From Knoxdaviesia capensis (taxonomy: Eukaryota > Ascomycota > Sordariomycetes > Microascales > Gondwanamycetaceae): a DNA stretch of 64,000 bases. The stretch lies in NCBI GenBank assembly GCA_001510575.1, contig LNGK01000008.1, forward strand, positions 5,094,981 to 5,158,980, read 5' to 3'. The notes under the pieces were generated by a model that had not been told where the DNA came from, did no database searches, and worked only from the letters and a program-made list of their open reading frames with translations. A program made the position numbers and the translations under genes. Each line of letters starts with the position of its first letter. The first letter of the stretch is position 1. This document shows positions 50,889 through 61,600 of this stretch, one piece after another.

Positions 50889-53800
50889 GTACAGAAGCAT
50901 AGACTGGACAAGAAAAATAGCCCTGTGTGGAGGAGCTTGTTTCAACCCACGGCAGAGGAATGGACGACGTCCGAGTGTTTCTCTTTGGGGGTTGCTGTCA
51001 TATAATCCACCAATGCAGCGTTTGTCTTCCGACTCACATACCGCCTCACTGAAAAGACGTCCGTTTTGTCGGCTAGCGAGTCGCCCCCGACCCGACGAAG
51101 ACAAGTCTCTGGGACGTGTGGCGCGGCCGACCCTTTGTTCTGGATTTTTTTCTTTTATTTTGCTTGCCTTTTTCCAATTCATGTGGACGCTGTTTCTCAA
51201 CCACAAATGGAGTCCTGTCCCGGTGGCGTGGTTTCGTCGCGTCAGGGGTGTGTCCCCTAGGGTTTCCAGTCGTCTGGGTTTTGAAATGTGCGTGCGTGGT
51301 AATGTTATATTGGGGTGACGACGATGCGGGATGGTGCAGTGACCAGCAGCCACAAACACAACACTGCAGGCCAGAACTTGCCAGGGCTCCTATTTTCTCT
51401 GTGCCGCTTGGTTCGGTGATCCTCAGGCTTTTTTGTTTGTTCGCTGTGCGACTCGCAACCCGTGTTTCTGGGACTGGATGAGCCCCCAGCTGACCAACCC
51501 GGCAGAGTTCACTTCATTTTGTGCTTTTGCGCGCTTCAGGAGGGGGAGGGGATTTTTATTTTATCTTTTCATCAATACAAAACAAGCGGGACAAACACTC
51601 TCACGGAATATGCCATTTTGGCTTTGGACTTAAGGCACCGACCCGAAATGAGACCACCACCACTGCCCACCCATAACCGCCGTACTGGGAATACATCTCG
51701 GGGGAGGCGTTTTTTTCTTCTCTGCTTTTGCCTCTCTTTAGTCTCACACTCTCAGCCAGTCCTCTGGGACCACCTCCGCCAGTTTCTTGCTTTTGTCGCC
51801 ACTGGGGCCCGTAACACCTACACACTGCGGGCTGTGGTGCGTTTAGCGCTGCTAGCTGGAGCGGGAGGGAGATTGATGGAGAGGAGAGTGGGGGGAGAGG
51901 GTGGTTAATGCATCCGTGCTGGAGTTGAGCTTCAAGCCTGCACAACTCGTATAAGCACAAAGTAAACACAACGCTGCGAACGACATGCCATGCTCCCGAG
52001 AGTTGCCTGCTCGCTGAAGTCGCATTGCAGCGTGGTATACCTAGTGGTGCTATCTCCTCTTCTCGTCGGCCAGGCTCGTCCGGGTGCATCTGTATCCGGC
52101 GATGAGAAATTAATTGGAATCCAGTTTTTGCGCGCGGTGCCCAGGGCCCTTTTCTGTGCAACACAGGCGGTTCTGGACTGTCTGTTGCCTGTCTGTTGGC
52201 TTGCTGTCCGTTCTCTCTCCATTGCTCACTGTTCAGTATCGCCTTCTGAACAACAATAGTTAAATTGCCCCATGCCCCATGCCCCTCGCCCAAAACCCAC
52301 TCAGGCAACCACCCAGACTGGATATGGCCATTGTGTGTCTCTCCTATCGCGTGTTGAGCGGCCCCTATTTTACATTCCTGGCTTCAGTTCTCCAGCGTGA
52401 ATTGTTATCGAGGATGAGACACAGCGAACAGCACCGACCGCCATACAACGCTTGAGAAAAGGCAACTGGAATCAGCAAAGTACCGTTGATATGCAGATAA
52501 GGCGCCCGCAGTACTTTTGCGTCCGAGAACTGGCAGCTCTCTTCTCTTCGTTCTCTTTTGTTGTTCCCACTATTCCCCATAGTACAAGCGATATCCACAG
52601 CGTTCTGGCCAATAAGAGCCCCGGGGAAGGAAGGAGCGACCCTCTGGCCAGGGTCCCAATTTTGAAAGAAGGGCTTCCGAACGTGTGGTTGGAAGTGGGT
52701 CTGGGAAATCCGAAGACCTCCCTGATTACGAAGTGCAGATAAAGAAAAAAAACCCCCCGAAATAAAAACGACTCAAGCAAGGTGAGACGCAAAAACAGAA
52801 GAAGAAAAAAATGGGAGAAACGTCCCTAAGAATTGCCTGATGAATTTTTTCTTTTTAAAAAACTAAAGTAAAAAAATAAACCTTTGAAAATTATTATTAA
52901 TATCATTCTTTTTAGAAAAAACCTTTTTTACCGCCCAGGGTACAGTGAATACGGGCTCCTGTACCCGCTATTCGCTGCTCTTTGCCCTTTTCTAGTCCGC
53001 CGGCTCAACCCACCTGCACGCACACAACATTCCAACTCCCAGATACCAGGGACCCCGCCCCATGTCCCAGATAACCCAACCAACCAGCACCTTGGCCCAC
53101 AGGTCTGGGGTTTTCCTGTGCTGGCATGTTTTTTTTGGGCTATTTTTTCTCTTGGGTGTGTCTCGGCGCCACGCGCCAACAGAGGGTTCTTTTGGGATTG
53201 TCTCTTTTTGCCTGCATTTGCCACCACTAGTAGCACCACCACACACTATCTATCCTCACTGGAACCCCAGTAATCCTTCCTCCCTAAACGGACCCCGTTT
53301 AGTGCCCTCTCCGCCCTGCCTCTAGTGGAAGCATCCCCAAAATCTCGGGACGAGCACCCCAAGGGTCGCTCCTGCTGTCTCTCTCACGCTTGTGTCTGGG
53401 CGTCGTTCGATCCAGTGCAGCCCTCCTCCCCATGATGCACCCAGCGAGAAGCTGCTATTATCTGGACAATCACTGCTTTTCTGTTAGAGATGGAGAATGG
53501 CAGGCAGCACGCTCTTGCCACCTTTCTCCTCTGCGTGATCGATTTTCGTTTAGTCGTGTTTCCGGATAATTCTGGCGCAATTTTATTTAAGCCCCCCCCC
53601 CTTTTCTATGCCTCTTATATTGCTATCATACGTTGGGATATGCGGCATCTCAGCACCTATCACATCAGTTCGGCCCTTTCTGGTCGGTATGTCAATCCAA
53701 GCCCAGACAGACCGCCGACATCAAAAGACATGACAGCATCTACTGTATGCATGTGGCCGCTTTATGTCTCTTTCGATAATAGACGCCGTAGACACTGCAC

Positions 53801-54099
53801 TGTATTACAGAACATGCCCGTCCCCATTTCAATATCGCCTGTTCCAGTCAAGGCAGGCAGGCAGACAGGGCCAGGCAAGCGAGATTTGGAGAGAAAAACG
53901 CTGTCTCTTGGACGGACGCCTACCAGAATGACCAGTCAATCGAGGAAATAGAAAAACCAAAAATAACGAAGATGGGTCCTTTGCTCTCCCAATCGCTCCT
54001 GCTCGTTCTGCTGGCCCATTGCCTTTTCTGGCTCTTGCTCCGTTCCTCACATGCACCACAACGCTCTCTCCTCACCCCGTAAAAATATCCGTTCTTCAT

Positions 54100-55000
54100 A
54101 TTGCATCGTGCTTCTGTCATATCTCACAACTACCACCCAGTATTTTTGTAACCCCAAAACAACGGAAGTCTCGACTCCACTCAAGCCTCTCGTCCGAGGT
54201 GCTTGACCTCCTTGCTGTTTCCTCGTTGTTCCGTTAACATTTGCTTTTGCGCCCGCCCAGCTCTTTTGCTGCTGGACCGGAACGGTGCCTGTACTGTATG
54301 TCCCTTACTGTGCTGTGGGTTCTTTCCTTTCTCCAGCCCGGCGCTGCTTGCCCCGTTTGGGCGTGCTGGGCTCTCCGGCCGCGGCTTCCTATTTTTGATT
54401 CTCGTGCTGCTTTTTCTTGTTCCTTCCCCATGCTGCATGGTATGTTGCATTCTGGTAAAACCCGCTAGTGTGGTGTTGCTTGAAACTAATCCTTGGCCCG
54501 CGCTTTCCCTTCTCTCTCTTTTTGGGTTCGCCTTGCTCGCTCTGGCTTCCTTTCTCTCTCTGTTCCTTCCCACTGGGCCTGCTCTTTCTTTCTCTCCACA
54601 CCCACACCCCCCCGTTGAACGCTCTTTCCGTCTCTGTTCTTTCTCACTTTCCCCTAACTAAAATCTGTCCATCTAAACTTGCCGTTCCCACTTTGTTTCC
54701 GTTTCTTCTTCGCTCCTTCCTCCTCTTCTCCTCTCTCCCTCCCCTCCATAATCCCACTGGGAACTTTCTTTCGGTTTTTCTTCTCACGACCATCCTCTTT
54801 TCTTCCCTTCATTCTTTCTTTTTGCCATCTTCCATTCCCAATTCTTCTTCCCTCCACTTTCCATACGGCTTCACCACATTGCTCCCCTTCTTCCTTCTTT
54901 TCTTCTCGAGCCGCCGTCCTCCTCATATCCCTCTCTTATTCACACATCCGTCAATACCGTACATAATAATACCTCTCACCCCCACCACTCCTCAAGAACG
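54100..55000 (+). promoter_or_regulatory. pyrimidine-rich upstream region of the six-Cys-module gene
   Basis: The plus strand is strongly T/C-rich (CTTCTTCC, CTCTCTC, TTCTTTC runs) for almost 1 kb, ending about 500 bases before the start codon. It resembles the tract before the GPI-type gene. Open frames here reflect composition. Confidence 0.45.
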
Positions 55001-55523
55001 CCAATATCTTGATTGATACGAGCGTTTTGTTTTTTCTTCATTTCCTACGAACTGATCCGGTATCGATATATTGAGGTTATCCAGCATCATCAACCACTGT
55101 GAATGCCGATTGTGCGTTGCATCAATTCGATTCCCATCGACGACTCTTTCTCTCCCGCCAGCACCATCGTTCAAATCCGGCATTGACTACCTTCGCCATT
55201 TTGTGCTGTTGTCATCAACTCATGGACACTTCTCGCTACGACCCATTCGAACTGCAATCATTCTTGCAAACGACTTTCGCCATTTAGTCACTGTCGACGG
55301 ATTTTTGAACGCCAATAGTTTCAGTGCCGATCTTTGTCGACCTTCAGCTGTGCAAGCATCGACATTCCTGCTAGCCACGTTTCTTGTTTGCTCCGCCGGG
55401 GGATACACTTCACTCCTCTCTCGTCCTTGCTAGGGTCGCTGGTCCCTACCGCTTTGACGGCGCTGCTGTCATAAACCAATTGATTTCCTTTCATCACCAT
55501 CGTCTCCTAGATTGATCGGCACC

Positions 55524-56862
55524 ATGAGCTCTTCCGCACAGCCCGGTCCTTCGACCCCGAAGGAAAAGTCCGGCCTCGGCAAGGTTCTGTCCCGCGTTAA
55601 GACCGTTCTTATCAAGCGCAGCGATGGATCTAAGCGGTTGTCGTTTGGCCCAAAGGCCGCTCCTAAGAAGACGTACGTATTTTCCGCTTTCTTGATATTG
55701 ATTTCTGTTTTGTCTCTTGGTCGTACGGTTTGTGCGAACTGCAAGACCCGAATGGCCGCAGTATTTCTCGTTTGATGACAGGTGATTTTATATCGCTTCC
55801 CTTGGGCCGGAGAAACGTGCATCGTATTGCTTCATCTTGTGCTCAGCCAGTTACAGGAGACGCCAGCTGACCGACATGCTAACTGTTTTGGCCTTCAAGT
55901 GCGGTTCCTGAAGAGCCCGTCGTTGCGGATGTTGCGGAGCCTGCTGTTGTGGCTGGCGAGCCTGAGGGTGTGATTCGTATCAAGAGAACGCAGCTTTTCG
56001 AAGAGCGCGCAAAGCAATTGGGCGAGAAGTTTGGCCTGGAAATCAAGCCCAGCGACTGGCATGTTGCCGAGGGTGAGGCTCTGCGTGTGGAGAAGCCCAT
56101 CCGGATGAGACTACGCCGTGTCTGCCACGAATGCAACTCGGTCTTCGGCGCCGCTAAGGAATGCCCCAACTGCCAACACACCCGCTGCAGCAAATGCACC
56201 CGCCAACCGCCCAAGAAGACCGAAGCCGAGAAGCAAGCCAGCCGCGAACGTAAGGCCGCACGGGCCCTTGCCGAGAAGGAGAACGGTGCTATCATCGCTG
56301 TCGACTATGGCTATCATACCGACAAGGAGATCGTTATCAAGATTCCCAGCAAGACCGGCGGTCCCGACCTGGTGCATAAGAAGCCTCGCCAACGTGTCCG
56401 TAGGAACTGCCACGAGTGCGGAAAGCTGTTCGCAACTGGCAGTAAGAAGTGCGGGGAGTGTGGCCACGTCCGCTGCACCGACTGCCCGAGAGATCCGTAT
56501 GCTTACATCCATCATTTGCTTATCTGTTGTCTTTGTTGTTGTTGTTGTTGGGCAAGGTCAACAAGTCCGGTTACTAACTCCTTCCCTCCACCTTTTTCAA
56601 CAACAGTGCTAAGAAGGACAAGTACCCTCTTGGATATCCCGGCGATGAATTCGGTCCGACGGCCGTTCCCCAATACAAATGCCATAGCTGCCAGACCAGC
56701 TTCCCGGTCGACAGCCCCGATGGCACGGCATGCGCCAAGTGCAGCCATCCGAAGTGTTCTCAGTGTCCTCGCTTGAAGCCCAGGAAGGTCGACCCCGAAC
56801 CGGACCTGGAGGTTCTTAAGAGCCTGCAGGAGAAGCTTAAGGGTCTTCAGGTCGCCAAGTAA
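55524..56862 (+). CDS. conserved-type protein with three six-cysteine zinc-knuckle-like modules
   Basis: Exons 55524-55672, 55900-56496 and 56607-56862 give 333 residues. The N-terminus is basic (GKVLSRVKTVLIKRSDGS). Three modules follow at about 125-150, 220-246 and 274-304. Each has the pattern C-x2-C-x(9,10 or 13)-C-x2-C-x4-C-x2-C, opening with CHEC or CHSC and closing CSKC, TDC or SQC. The first two are each preceded by a basic RVRR or RRV stretch. A charged Ala/Lys/Glu linker separates modules 1 and 2. The tail ends in a short helix (LEVLKSLQEKLKGL). Six cysteines per module suggest zinc binding. I recall similar unnamed proteins in other ascomycetes but know no function. Intron 1 (227 nt) has a GCTAAC branch-like site; intron 2 (110 nt) contains a TGT repeat. 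Confidence 0.88.
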
Positions 56863-58145
56863 CGCCGCCCCGATTCGATCCTCTCCATGAACGCCATTTC
56901 TCGACGAGTTTTTTTCTATCCTTGTTGTCTTTCCTGCGCGATACGAACTTGAACCTCAGCGGTAGCGTTTTAGCATGGGATACCAATCACCCTTTCGTCT
57001 TTTCTTTTCTCACGACGGTTTTGATTTAATTCTGGCAAAAGATGATTGTGTTGCGTTTTTATTTTCTCGTTCAGCGTTGTCTTCCTTCTCTTTTCTTTCT
57101 GGTCATCTCATCCTTATCATCTATTATTTTGTTCTCTCCCTCATCATCCCCATCATCATGCTCTCCGACCTAACTCATCTCAATTCCCCTAACTTTCCCC
57201 TCCCCCAACTATATATCTGATCCTACGGCCACAAATCATGGTATTTCTGCTTTTCTTCCCCTGAAACGAACTTTGATCATTTTTGCTGGATTTTTCACGA
57301 CTGTTCATTCTCCTGTGACGTGGGCGCATCTCATAACCTTTTTGTTTTATTTTATATCATACCATTTCGCTCTATATCACGGTTTCTTTTCCCAAGTCTA
57401 GTTTGTGTCTGTGCGCGTATATGTGCTTTATCTATATTTCCTTTCCGTTCTGAGGTTGTCTAGTCGTCGAGATGAACATGGTCAACGTATCACAACGTCA
57501 TATATATACACTTATGCTCTCCCCTCGTCTTCTCTTCGTCTTGTGAATCGCTTTAGCGGAAAAGGAAAAAATGCCAACCGCTAGCAACGTTTTATTTTAT
57601 ATTATATCGCCTCATTTTTTATGTTGTTGCACTGAACGACTTGCTTCTCGTTCTACGGGCTTCTCCTATCTCGGTCTTATCTGTAATCTCTTCTCTCCCG
57701 CGCTCTCTCTCTATCTTCACTTTGTACCCTGGTCCTCCTCGCCGCCCATATTCAACATGTTTGGTGGGGGGCTTTCTCTCATGTGGGAGGACGGCCTTCC
57801 CTTAGCGAATTATGACGTTCATCCTATCGTTTTTGTAATAGAACAGTTAATTTGAAGGTTTTGAACTAGCGACAATTTGACTCTCCTCCAGTGTAATTTA
57901 TCGCTTATGTGTATGCCGACTACGTTGAAGGCATGTCTCAAACCTCACAGTCATGGGATTACCGGGAGATAACTTTGGATTGATCGATTTCGAGAATGTA
58001 CTGGCAGAATCACTCTGAATTAGAACGCTCAAGCAAAAGGGAAATAAACGAAGTGAACACCGTCAACGCCGTTGGGGTTGAGCTTCTCCGAAAGCCATCG
58101 CTTTGTTCACCATCTCTCGTCAAGGACCACCATGCCCCCAAACTC
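56863..58145. other. convergent spacer between six-Cys-module gene and clr2
   Basis: About 1.3 kb, T-rich on the plus strand, expected to contain both 3' untranslated regions. No gene or dispersed motif is seen. Confidence 0.55.
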
Positions 58146-60066
58146 TTACGTCGTCGGTCCCTCGGGGGCAAGCTCGCGCACGTCAGGCCCGAAAACAAAC
58201 ACATGGGGTCCCGTAGGGATTGCACCCGCTACAGTGTCCGCGCGCGTGCGTCGCTCGCCGACATAGGCGGGGTCGTCCATGTTATCCAGGCGGCCGTTGA
58301 GCGCGAAGCGAGCGGTGACGATGGCGGCGTCGCCGGCGCGTGTGGCGGCCGCAAAGTCCTCCGGCACGAGCAGCGGCGCCAGGCGCGGCGTGGGGTAGAA
58401 GCGGCCCTTGATGTTCTCCTCCTTCAGCCACTGGGCCGCGGGGTTGCGCAGCCAGCACCAGGCGGTGGGCCCCGTGGCGGGCGTGCGGGCGAGCGAGTTG
58501 CGCCACTCGGACTCCTCGCGCAGCGCGGGCGCGAGCACCGCGGTGTCGGTGACGATGTCGCCCATGCGGTCGGCCGGCACCGCCGAGCGCCGCAGGATCG
58601 CGAGCAGGTCGCCGTTGACGAAGATGGCCTTCTTGCTCTGCTCCATCGTGTAGATGCCCTTCACCGCGAAGTAGTGCTCGCCCTCCAGCCCCGGCCGGTC
58701 GGTCACGCGCAGCGCGTCGCCGACCATCACGCACTCGGCGCCCAGGAACATCCCGCCGTACGACGTCGTACCGTCGCGCGCCGCCAGCCGCCCAAAGTAC
58801 GAGTACGCGAGGTTGATGTGCGAGGCCGCCATTTTCGACGCGTCCAGCAGCGTCTTCTCCTGCAGCGGCGGGTCGGCTCCGGCGGCCGCGAGCGCGGCGG
58901 CCCAGTCGACCGCCGCAAAGGTCTTGCCGGCCAGGTGGCGCAGCTCGACCGGCGGCACCGTGAAGGCGAGGAACGGGCGCAGGTCGCTGTTGTGGCGGAG
59001 GATGGGCGCCATCGGCACGCGGCTGGTGGCGATCGGCGTGATGCGGTGGTCGGTGCCGTCGGAGGCGGTGATCAGGCCGATGCGCCACGACATGCCGTTG
59101 GTGAACCAGACCAGCTCGCCGACGCGGAACAGGACGGATTGTGGCCGGGGAGCAGCCGGCGCCGCGTTCGGTGCTGTGGTTGTCTGTCCTTGAGCAGCAG
59201 GAGCAGGCGTAGAGGAAGCGGCGGCGGCGGTGGTTGTGGCCACAGCGGGGGGCGGGATTTTGGTCTTGCTCTTGGCAGGTTGCGGGCTGGGCTCGGCCGC
59301 CGCTTTGGCCGCGGCACCCGATTGCGCCTTCGCCGAGGATGCCCGCACCGGCGGCGGGACTGCCGACACCGGCACATCCTTGCGGTCCTCGGGCGCATTC
59401 TTGATAATCACGAGCTCATCGTCGTTCCCCGAGGGGCCCGTGGTCTGTTCCGCGAGCAGCGCGTTGCAGTGGATGCAGCAGCAGTCCTTGCGGTCCATCG
59501 ACGACGACAACAGCCAGAGCAGGTGCACTCCAAACTCCTGCGGCGACTTGAAGAGCTTCGCCTTCACGGGGTATCCGGACACCCAGAGATGCTTCGACTT
59601 TTCGTAAAGCCAGTACCCGCGCGGGAACTTGACGTACCAGGCGAGGCCCTCTATCGACAAGACATCGGAGAACACCGAGTATTAGTAAAGACAGTCCCAA
59701 ACATACAAACGAAAAGAACAAACGCAGACACGCACCATCAGGACTGATAGCCAGCTCCTGTTTGAGCAACATGCCCAGCTTGACGCGCCACTCAATGAAG
59801 CGCGGATCCGTCTCCGCCAAACGGATCATCTGCGGCTTTAGACGCAGAGCTTTCTCGGGGGCGTCCGCGCCGGTTTTCTTAGCAGCCGCGGCGGCCTTGT
59901 ATGCGGCGGCCGTCTCCGCCGGCGCCGGCCAGTACCCCGGGCCGCTATCGCAGCCGTCGCTGCGCGTGACGTTGACCACCTCGAACTCCTTCGTGTCCGA
60001 CCCGGCGCTGGTGCCGGGCCCCAGCGTCATGCTGGACGCCATCGCCATGGTTCCCGCGGCCGACAT
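58146..60066 (-). CDS. clr2: Clr2-like transcriptional silencing protein (SHREC-type)
   Basis: Exons 60066-59736 and 59650-58146 give 611 residues. The splice creates ...ISPDEGLAWYVKF, continuous with FPRGYWLYEKSKHLWVSGYP, then FKSPQEFGVHLLWLL and a Cys-rich end (CCCIHC). This matches, by eye, the N-terminal silencing domain of Clr2. After an Ala/Pro/Thr-rich linker (about 190-280), the C-terminal Clr2 region starts at VLFRVGELVWFTNG (about 283) and runs to about 600. In fission yeast, Clr2 is a subunit of SHREC, the histone deacetylase and remodeller complex that silences heterochromatin. A role in this fungus is inferred from family. The gene is very GC-rich, so the antisense strand carries a long 583-codon shadow frame. 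The start is the first ATG of the frame. It converges with the six-Cys-module gene. Confidence 0.85.
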
Positions 60067-60541
60067 TGCCCGCGGGAGCCGGAGCTGGCGAGCGAAGTTG
60101 GGCCTGGAGGGAGGAGTCTGCGCAAAGTGAAAGGCGGGAGTGGAAGGGCTAAGCTTGGAAGATGAGGCTTTGGGAATGGGTGAGGACTGCTAACTAACAG
60201 CTGGTTTAATTAGATATGTCTGAAGACAGTGGGAATAGAGAATCAGATATGCATGAAGATAATAGACAATAAATGAAAAGGGAATTGCTTGGTCACGATG
60301 CTGAATAAAGAAGAGGAAGATGGTTGATATGGATGAAGCTCTGTAATTGAGGAAAGGTGCCTGGGCCAAAGGTGTGCATGCATTATTAGATACCAGAAGT
60401 ATATTGACACTCACGATATTAGGGTTACATTATAGGGCTGACAACTAACACCCTTCCTTCAGACTTTTCACTTCACGACTTCTCTGGATCTTGGTGTATA
60501 GCTACTGTGTTTTTTTCAATCCATAGCACTATCTGGTACAC

Positions 60542-60567
60542 ATATATATATATATATATATATATAT
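60542..60567. repeat. AT dinucleotide microsatellite
   Basis: Thirteen AT units, about 480 bases upstream of the clr2 start. Confidence 0.95.
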
Positions 60568-60956
60568 CATAATTCAGCTGAAATGCTGATTCACCCTGAA
60601 AAGCTCTTTAGAGGCAACCGGTGAAGCGGTAGTAAATGTGTGCCCAGACTCAGCTCTTGAACTCGCTGATGAGATCAGGAAATACAGATGAGGGAGGCGG
60701 GTGCATCTGTGCCTTCAAACATAATCATGAGTCCAAAGGCACAGTTAAACCCGCTACAATCACCTGTATCTTCCCGATCTCACCGGCAAGCTCGGGAGTT
60801 GAAGATCGGGCTAGAGGCAGTCAAATACCGCGAAGTGCGCGGCACCGACCGTCACGCGAGGCCCCAGAAGCGCAACACACAGCACCCGTGGTGACAGACA
60901 GGATAGCACATCCACCTGTTCGCAGCACCCCCCCCGACCGCCCGCGAGAATGCGCT

Positions 60957-61600
60957 GGCTAAGCCGGGAATACCCTAGGTATCCCCGACTTGGCCGGCGA
61001 CGAGGTTTCCTCGCCGCCCTCCTCAATAGGTAACCCGAGGCGGACAGGCGGACATGCACGAGACCTCACCCCACACGCCCCAACTAATCTGGTGGTGCAG
61101 TATGCACCACCGAGTTGGTTGGAGTAAGGAGAGATTCTCGGCATGCATTAGTGGGCTCTGCCTGGCCCAGTGGCACAGCACCGGGCACAGACCGGCGAAC
61201 AGTGTCCTTGAAAGGGCCCTCACTGGCCCACCACAGACCAAGCCGGGAGTACTCTAGGTACCCCGACTTGGCCTGTCAAGGCACTATCCAATGTGAGGCA
61301 CCCGGCATGCCATGGCTAGTAAAAGTCCACGCGGACATCAAGTTGCCCGTATCGTGTATCGGCAGCATCTGCGGCAGTACTACCCGGGTACCCTACAGAG
61401 GGCACCCGGGGATGCCTAGACCACTGATCTGCTGGCCAGCTTCGTGTCTCTATATTTAAGGGCGCAGAAGATAGAACTGTTAGTATTCTCAGCGTTATTG
61501 TTTCCCAGGCCAGCTGCTTTCAAAGCCTGGAGATCCTAGTCTATTTTTCAACTCAACTCATTTTGAAACCAGGACAGACTGATACGCTTGGCCATAATAC
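60957..61600 (+). mobile_element. GC-rich hairpin block, possible solo LTR or retroelement remnant
   Basis: Two direct copies 279 bases apart (60961 and 61240) share AAGCCGGGA-TAC-CTAGGTA-CCCCGACTTGG. Each is itself an imperfect inverted repeat. More stems lie between and after: 60996-61018, 61091-61111 (nine-base perfect arms) and 61384-61409. A TATA-like TATATTTAAGGGCG at 61451 is followed by a T/C-rich leader-like stretch, an arrangement seen in LTR promoters. I see no target-site duplication and no certain TG...CA ends or primer-binding site, so LTR identity is a guess; the repeat and hairpin content is direct observation. Confidence 0.35.

Larger units (their letters stand above)
36533..55523. 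other. 19-kb divergent gene-free region
   Basis: It lies between the starts of the F-box gene (minus) and the six-Cys-module gene (plus). No frame shows a recognisable domain. The longest (42513-43091 plus, 50739-51359 minus, 51601-52308 minus) are 190-235 codons, overlap other frames and lack motifs. It holds ten TACTGTA/TACAGTA loci: 40571, 41996, 42329, 42992, 44513, 45958, 46579, 47874, 53738 and 54290. It also has a minisatellite, GA and CA microsatellites, a 105-bp tandem duplication, and telobox-like sites near 36984, 37209 and 40633. Undetected noncoding RNA genes or small multi-exon genes remain possible. Confidence 0.6.

Noticed and set aside
57996..59747. 583-codon plus-strand open frame
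   Set aside because: It is antisense to the Clr2-like gene across its GC-rich second exon. The peptide is Arg/Gly/Ala/His-rich low complexity, and the minus strand has clear family motifs.
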